This document shows, piece after piece, positions 58,078 through 64,000 of a stretch of DNA of 64,000 bases. Positions within the stretch are counted from its first letter, which is position 1. Each line of letters begins with the position of its first letter. The notes under the pieces were generated by a model. The model searched no databases. It saw only the letters and a program-made list of their open reading frames with translations, and was not told the origin of the DNA. Source of the stretch: Ectocarpus siliculosus (taxonomy: Eukaryota > Sar > Phaeophyceae > Ectocarpales > Ectocarpaceae); the NCBI GenBank assembly GCA_000310025.1, contig FN649740.1, positions 4,222,514 through 4,286,513 of the forward strand, read 5' to 3'. The position numbers and the translations under genes are program-made.

Positions 58078-59052
58078 CAGCAGCAGCGACAGCGACTACG
58101 GCTACGGCTACGGCTACGGCCGCAAGCACCAATACGGCGGCGGAGGGCGCCAGCATGGCTACGGTGACAACCGCGGGCACACCAATTACGCCGCCCCTGC
58201 TGGCAGTAACGCCGGCTACGCACCGCCCACAGCCCCTCCCCCTTATACCTATGGCGCTGGCGGAACCCCCGCAAACTTTCAGGTCAGCAAACGCTACTGG
58301 ATGTTGAGGGCCCCAGTTCCTCCGGCTTTGGGCAAAGTGCAATTCTGTGCGCCTTTTAGATACCCTCCGTTCAAAGCTGATCGCTGCGGCTTATTTATTC
58401 CATCGTGGTAGCTTGCCGTAGCCGCAGCTATTTAGCAAGTTGTCTTTTAGGGAGCGAAGATTCCGCTCTTTCGCTTTGGCCGTGTTGCCTTGTGCCCTAT
58501 TAGATATCATGCTGACTGCAGGGAGCTTGTTTTCGGTCTTTGTCGCGGGTATCAAACGGGCCTTGAACGAGTACCCGCGGGCATGCATAACATACGCGGA
58601 TGACAGCTACATTATGGGCGTTAACCCTGATCGCTTGAAGCAGAAGTTGGAGGAACACCTCCCAACGTCTGGGTAGTTCACTCCCATCCAGGTTTGTATT
58701 CACCACCTTGGGAAACCTATGGACAAAATTTTGGCGGGATCCTCGATAGTATGTAGCTCCGTGTCAGAGAGGGTTGCATGGTCAATGTGTTGATTTCACT
58801 CCCACAATGAAAGAAACCCTCCCGTCCTCCATGCTTGAACCGTTCCTGCGTTGCGCCACCCTTGCGGCCTTGCAGTCGCCGGACTACCGCCCCCCCGCAA
58901 CTGCACCTTCCGCGCCTCCGGTGTACCCGGCGACGGCTTACCCGCCGGCTGCGAGTGCACCGGGACAACCGCAGGCTCCGCCACCGTACCCTGGCGCCAC
59001 CGCGCCGCAACAGGGCGGGGTGTACTACAATCAGCACGCCAACAAGAGGTAG
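54081..59052 (+). CDS. Glycine-rich C2-domain protein with poly-Ser, Gly-Tyr and Pro-rich tail (seven exons, 536 residues)
   Basis: Exons: 54081-54336, 55612-55931, 56302-56412, 56788-56985, 57590-57808, 57953-58282, 58876-59052; all junctions agree in phase and the total is 536 codons plus stop. Exons 1-2 are Gly/His/Met-rich (HHHRNNHCGGGG, MGMGMGGGYGMGGMGGYRGY) and end in a hydrophobic stretch, MGVLAATAVAGGAAAAY, possibly membrane-associated. Exons 3-5 form a C2 domain: GGLTVNVACAQNLKSVSTMS, TQDPYVKAKL, NPSWARRNNFFTFYV, LAVVLEIYDYNTMSADKMIG, then KMRWWTV. The Ca2+ loops keep only some Asp (TQDPYVK, YDYN..SADK), so calcium binding is doubtful. Exon 5 ends Lys-rich (KKSKPKKKKKSK). Exon 6 has a Ser run (AGC microsatellite near 58048-58090) and (GY)n. 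Exon 7 is Pro/Tyr/Ala-rich. Intron 1 appears to start with GC rather than GT. A role in membrane binding is inferred from C2; the low-complexity ends suggest a condensate- or wall-associated protein (speculative). Confidence 0.87.
54337..55611. other. Intron 1 of the C2 gene, with ambiguous open frames inside
   Basis: Around 54830-55145 the plus strand is open (SIDASSEFVQATRVALASAI ... EFIEITHARRENRPKTF-like end) and the minus strand is open in two frames (LPDLHEPFGFKKFETLEN end; VLLKRFGTILPTRVRDLNEL). Only one can be real, and it may be a relic of a mobile element. No splice evidence decides. Confidence 0.35.
58510..58676 (+). mobile_element. Reverse-transcriptase relic (YADD motif) in intron 6 of the C2 gene
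   Basis: The frame reads AGSLFSVFVAGIKRALNEYP then RACITYADDSYIMGVNPDRL and KQKLEEHLPTSG. ITYADDSYIMG is the RT catalytic C motif with its two Asp, and the preceding LFSVFVAGI fits the segment after the QG(S/D)PLSP motif in non-LTR elements. The fragment is only about 55 codons, with no endonuclease or other RT blocks in frame nearby, so it is dead. Confidence 0.6.
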
Positions 59053-60461
59053 CCCGGCAGAGTGTCTTGGAGCAAATCCCTTGGCGAAGCGATGGCAAGC
59101 GACGAAAGCGATCAACGGGAGTGTAGATGTATATATCTTGAGGCGGGACGTGGGACGGGGCCTCGTGTTGCGGTAGGGGGTCTCTCTTTGTGATATTTTA
59201 CGGCAGATGTTCTTGAGGAGCTTCAGCTTCTATGCTGCCTGAATGGGCGGTCTCGTTGTCACCATTATTGGGTGACCAAGTCAGACCGTTGTTGAGGGCG
59301 TCCCCCACATCACCCGCGATAATCCGGTGTTGAGACCAAGATCGAACCCGTCCGTGGCCCACCCCAGGCCGATACCAGCCTTTTGGAGATGGGTTTTGGT
59401 GTTGTTCGTGCCATGTGGGTTGCAGAAGGACAGCGTAGTCTCTGGTTTTCCATGTATTCTCAAGTTTGTCGACAGGGAAGTTATTGTCTGACCGAATCCC
59501 TGCGTGCACCCTTGTGACGTGAAGTACGTTTTGTTTCGATTGGGGAGTTGTAGCTTTCGGAGAGTAAATAAAACGGTACATGGGCAGATCGGAGGTTGGG
59601 GATTTTTAGGAGATAGAAAGGTTACGCTACAAAGCTGTATTATGTATGGGACAAGCAGAGTGCACGGAAGGCAGGTGGGCATAACACGTTGTAACTACCC
59701 CCAGAGCGGCGGGGTTTGCGGCGCAGCCTCGTCACATTTTTGCCCTTTTATCTGAAATGACGGTGGCCGTGAGGAGAGCATTGGCATTAAGGATTGCCTC
59801 CGAGGATTTCTGGTATTCTGTGTGTGCGGTAGGTTACGTTGTTTGGGGCGGGGTGTGGATTTCGCGACGCTTTTTGTAATGGGCGTATTTACGTTTGCGA
59901 CCTCTTCCTTTGCGAAAGATGAATATTACAACACCCATATTGCAAATGCTTCAAGTGGTGCTACAGGAGTTGTGTGGGAGACTCTTGGTTGCGTCTCCGG
60001 GGCTAATCGTTTCTCCTCATTCTGCGAAACGTATTCCTCGCCAACATTGCATCAACCAGGCAAGATTCCATGCCTTCCAATTCCGGGTCTATGTAGGCGA
60101 CGCCTTGGCGTGCGCTATGGCAACCGCCATGGGGAGGGCCTGAACGGTTCTTTGCAACTGCGTCGACCGTCCAGTAGCTTGGGACGAATGCCTCTACGCG
60201 TGTGTGAATTCTCGTCGACAACATAAAGTTGTGAGATCGCCTCATTTGGTTTGGAGTCTTCCATGTGTAGAGCGTGTCATGTCTAGCTATTCTTACCAGG
60301 CGACGTATCTATTGGGGGGGTGAGTCCCTGACCTTCTTTCTCAACGGATGACCACCTGTGTCATGAAAGTTCCACGCATCCATGCACACAGCACCGATCG
60401 CTGCATCCGATGCTCTGTACAAATGTATACAAATCTCCCCGACGTAACCCCCTAGAACTGC
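59053..60461. other. Intergenic between convergent genes
   Basis: 3' flanks of the C2 gene (plus) and the long FNIP-repeat gene (minus). No supported exon. Confidence 0.5.
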
Positions 60462-62994
60462 TCAAAAAGGCCATTCGACGGCCTCCGATTCTTCGGACGA
60501 GCCGCCCACAACGTGGATAGTCAAGCTCGCCGGCACATCGATGGAGTCTAGGTCCTCGGAGAAGCTCTGCCCCAAGAAGAGGGATTCCAGCGGCTCCGGC
60601 CACTCGTTGATATCAAGCGGGTAATCGAACGAATCTCCCAAGTACAGCGCCTTCAGGTTGGCCGGCCATTTCACTTCGTGCAGCGGCTGGTCGAAGCTGT
60701 CGCCAAGGTAAACATAGGCGAGGCTAGGAGGAAAGCGAACCTCGTCTAGCGGCTGATCGAATCCATCACCCAGGCCCAGGAGTTGCAAAGACTCGGGCAA
60801 GTCTACCCGTGCAAGAGAGTGGTCCCACAGGCAGCAGAACTTCAAGACAGCTAGTCCTCGGGGAAGCCGTGTGTGCTCCAAGGTCTTGTTGAACCTGCAG
60901 CCGAACTTGAGGTACTCGAGATCTGCGGGCCACTTGACACCACCAACATCCTACACGTAAAGACAACACACAAGAAGAGCCGGATAAGGAGGAGTCGAAC
61001 GAACAATAAGGCGAGAATGACGGCAGGCAAATGAGACGATCACAGCCGTTGTCAGAAGAATAGAAATGTTGGCAAGCTATCACATGGGCAGAGGTACACT
61101 AGAAATCACCGCTGAGGAAAGAATCCATCTATTTACTGTAACACCAAGCACGCCCAACCATTGCTCATCATAGACTACACTACCCTTACCAAGACAAGCT
61201 GTTCATGGTACCATGCTCTTTCGCAACCTGACACTCATTCATAACACGTACCTGGTTGAAATTCGCCCCGAACTCCAACCATTGCACAGAGGACGGGAAC
61301 GCCACCGACTCGATCGGGTGGTCAAACTCTTGGCTGAACGCGATCTGGCGAAGGCCCTGAGGCCACGATACATCACTGATGGGTTGGTTGAACTCTCTGC
61401 CCAACGCCAGTCTCTCGAGACCCACCGGCCACTGCACTCCACACACCGGCTGGTCGAAGACACCACCAAGGGCAAGTGTCTGCAGTCCATCGGGAAACTC
61501 CACCCCGTCCAACGGCTGGTCAAAGGCCTCGCCGAGCCCGAGCGACCGTAGCCCGCGAGGGAGCTTCACTCCAGCCAGGGGCTGGTTGAAGCCGCACCCG
61601 AAGGCCAGGCTCTCTAAGCCGTCGGGAAACTCCACTCTGACTAGCGGCTGGTCGAATGAGCACCCGAAACGGACGTGCACCAGCGTCCGTGGCCACTGAA
61701 CGCCGCTGAGGCTGTTGTCGAATTGCTTGCCGAAGGCAATCTCCCTCAATCGTTCAGGCCAGCGCATGCCGGTCACTGTTGGGTTGAAGCAATCACTCAG
61801 TGTCAGCTGCCTTACGAACACGGGAGGTACCCCGGGGACTCCTGCCGCTTTCCGGCTGCTTCGTTGACCACGTGCGTCTCGGCTGGCCGTCCAAAGGCGC
61901 CGGGGAGTCCGGGAGTTGACGTTGACGTGGAATTCGGTCAACTCGCGACAGTCTCCGCAGATCGATGAAGAGGCCAGCTGTAGCTGCTTGATGATCGTGA
62001 CGGATACCAACTCGGAGAGAAGAACAACCCTCAAGGCGGCCGAGAGGAGAGGCTGCGTTGGTGTTCTGCTGTTGGTGGTGATGTCAGCATTATCGTCTCT
62101 GCCCTCTGAACCGTCTACACCTGGCCCACCTGCATGCGTGTAAAAATGGCACGGATCTGGCTTTCACTTCCGGCTTGGTCAGATTGGGTGGTGTGTGATT
62201 CCGCTGAGCCACCGATGGACACCGGTAACTGCTCACAGAACGTGACCCTTTGACTCTAGATGGAGAATTTGGAATACATACAGTTGCGTGCACACCGCTT
62301 GAAAGCTACAGTGTAGCATGGAAGGGTCGTTGACCCTGGAATTTCGTGAATGCTTGAGGGGGTACTGTATGAAGAGGACATTGCAGTGGAAATTGCGCCG
62401 CATCGGGGAATCACAGCAAAAGACAGATGTTTCGTGTGATGGAGAATGGTGTGTGTCAAGGATGCCTTCAGGAGTCTCGGGGATCAGCATCAATAGTTGT
62501 GTACATTGGGAGCAGCGTATATCCTGGCATGTTCGATGCGCTATGCCAGGGCTCGTTCACTCAGCTGAACTTTCCCCGGCCGAGCCCTCACACCGAAGAG
62601 CTGACATTCCAGGAGAGAAGTGAAAAGTCACATCATCGCGGCTGCCATCCCCTAGACGCAACCGTTAGTAGCAACAGCAGGTTTCAAATGCAGGCAAGGA
62701 GACCAGCACTGCTCCTCTTCGAAGACGGAGCACCCCTTGGCCGGTGGCAAATCACCCGTGCTTTTCCAGCCCACCCTCACCTACACGTGCGCAGGTCTTC
62801 ATCCGGCGGCTGGATAGGCGCTGGCTTCTCCTCCTGTTCTTGAGTGGGATAACCTCCACGCCGGCAGCAGGTGTAACAAGATGGGATGCTGCGAAGTCAG
62901 GTGGCTCACAGGAGGAGAAAGACAAGGTCGATGCAGATGGAAGCGAAGTGGCATCGTGAGGAAGTGATTCCTTGGCCCCTTGAGTGAAGTCCAT
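60462..62994 (-). CDS. FNIP-type repeat protein, long paralog (three exons, about 526 residues)
   Basis: Exons (minus): 62994-62781 (ATG; donor GTAG^GTGAGG), 62129-61252 (acceptor GCATGCAG; donor AACCAG^GTACGT), 60950-60462 (acceptor ACGTGTAG; stop TGA). Phases are 1 and 0, total 526 residues. The disordered N-terminus (CEPPDFAASHLVTPAAGVEV) aligns with the short paralog, as does the block LRVVLLSELVSVTIIKQLQL before the repeats. It has about fifteen 22-residue repeats, e.g. FDQPLVRVEFPDGLESLAFG and FDQPLDGVEFPDGLQTLALG. Intron 2 falls inside a repeat, between FNQ and DVGGVKWP; the matching repeat in the short paralog (FDQDVNRVKW) has no intron. The final units turn acidic (FSEDLDSIDVPASL, GSSEESEAVEWPF). 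A protein-binding solenoid is the likely role; partners unknown. Confidence 0.9.
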
Positions 62995-64000
62995 GATGAC
63001 CTCTTGCTACTTGAAATGCAAGGAGTGAGTTGCGGTCGCCGGAGCCTTCCTTCTCTCTCTAGGACAGAGATTCTTGCAGGCGACACTAGTTGTCGCAGGT
63101 TGAATGTCTGGGGAGAGAGTGGAGATGGAGTGGAGGGACGAATGAGAGTGAGACCGGAGGGGGGAAGAAGTGCGAGGGAGAGAGGGGGGGACGAGAGAAA
63201 GTTTGTGGGAAAATGCCTCTCAAACCAATATTTGAACTCCCGGTTCGAGTCTGCGTGGTGCAGTCAGTTCGTGACTGTTGTACGTACTTCGGCAGAGATT
63301 ACCGCTCGCTTTCGAAGGCACGGATGATATGCCGGTCAATGTGTTGATCACTCTGCCATAGTGTACGTCAGCGACCCTGCAACATGTTGGAATCGAGGTA
63401 GAAGCAGCGATACGTACATACCATCGGAAGGGTCGCTGTGTCTGGGAACTGGGGACGGACCTGCAGCATGACCTTGGCAATCGGACAGGTCTTCCTTTCG
63501 GCCCCTTCACATCTTCCACGTAATGCAGCTCTAAACCACGGAGACGACTTTTGCCGCTGTGTCAAGTCTACAGTAGTCCGCGGTACAGTAGGAACCGTGT
63601 GATGCCTCTATTGTACAAGTCGGTTGAATTCCTGTCGTACGTAGTCACTCACGGCTCGGAGAGCAAGCACATTGCGCCGAATGACGCTTCTTCTGTGGGA
63701 AGTGGCTGGACCCCACCTTGAAGATAAGAGTGCCTATCAGGATGCGGCTTAACCTATGTAGGATCAATAGCACTACCTGTAGCGGTGTACCATGCTCACG
63801 TCCGCAGCTCTGGTTTGAATACGTGATACGTGCTCATTTGCAGGCGAGCCTTTAAGGCTGCTCTCTGCAACCATCTTGCTTGAGAGTCTAGACGAGAGCA
63901 CGGTCCTTAGCGGGAACCTACCCACATTGGTTTCTTTAGGAGCTGCGCTCTTGAAACTTTCGCATTGAGTAGCTTTGTGGACGCTTGCGGGGGGGAATGT
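62995..64000. other. 5' flank of the long FNIP-repeat gene; no gene seen
   Basis: Contains two neighbouring TACAGTAG sites (near 63568 and 63585) that match the end signature of the TIR elements but lack a paired inverted end in the window. No coding exon is supportable. Confidence 0.4.

Noticed and set aside
1-64000. Bacterial-type features, CRISPR arrays, prophage or plasmid functions
   Set aside because: Intron-bearing genes, Pol III tRNA terminators and absence of compact operons show nuclear eukaryotic DNA; the short tandem repeats have no CRISPR-like spacing.

Overview
The window looks like nuclear genomic DNA from a eukaryote, most likely a brown alga or other stramenopile (Ectocarpus-like). 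The evidence is short exons joined by GT-AG introns of about 130 to 1600 bases, a wealth of simple and dispersed repeats, GC-rich low-complexity coding exons, nuclear-type tRNA genes with Pol III T-run terminators, and a 100-N scaffold gap at 18835-18934. The assignment to brown algae is inference. There are no operons, ribosome binding sites, rRNA genes or CRISPR arrays. Most long open frames in the GC-rich parts are chance, so I built gene models from splice sites, phase agreement and family resemblance.

Layout. 1-2247 (minus): three phase-compatible exons of a disordered Gln/Ala/Ser-rich, Pro-Glu-rich protein that runs off the left edge. 5280-9880 (plus): a coiled-coil protein with an acidic, basic-tailed C-terminus; two of its coiled-coil exons are a recent tandem duplication. 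11.9-20.0 kb: a repeat-dense accessory block with three identical tRNA-Thr(CGU) genes, copies of a dispersed repeat of about 1 kb, two TA-flanked terminal-inverted-repeat transposons of about 1 kb, and the scaffold gap flanked by poor-quality sequence. 20.5-39.5 kb: only isolated candidate exons (one pair resembling the SLC4 anion-exchanger cytoplasmic domain, one resembling an ABCC transporter), degenerate repeats and apparently non-coding DNA. 39.6-63.0 kb: the best gene cluster, namely an FNIP-type 22-residue repeat protein (plus), a serine incorporator (SERINC/TDE1) membrane protein (minus), an inverted repeat carrying a coding exon, a Gly-rich C2-domain protein (plus, with a reverse-transcriptase relic in an intron), and a second, longer FNIP-repeat paralog (minus).

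The two FNIP-repeat genes are in inverted orientation and bracket the SERINC and C2 genes. They share the same first-intron position and phase, but the longer one has about five more repeat units and one extra intron exactly where the other is continuous. SERINC (membrane lipid/serine-related) and the C2 protein (membrane/Ca2+ binding fold) are neighbours, but nothing in the sequence shows that they work together.
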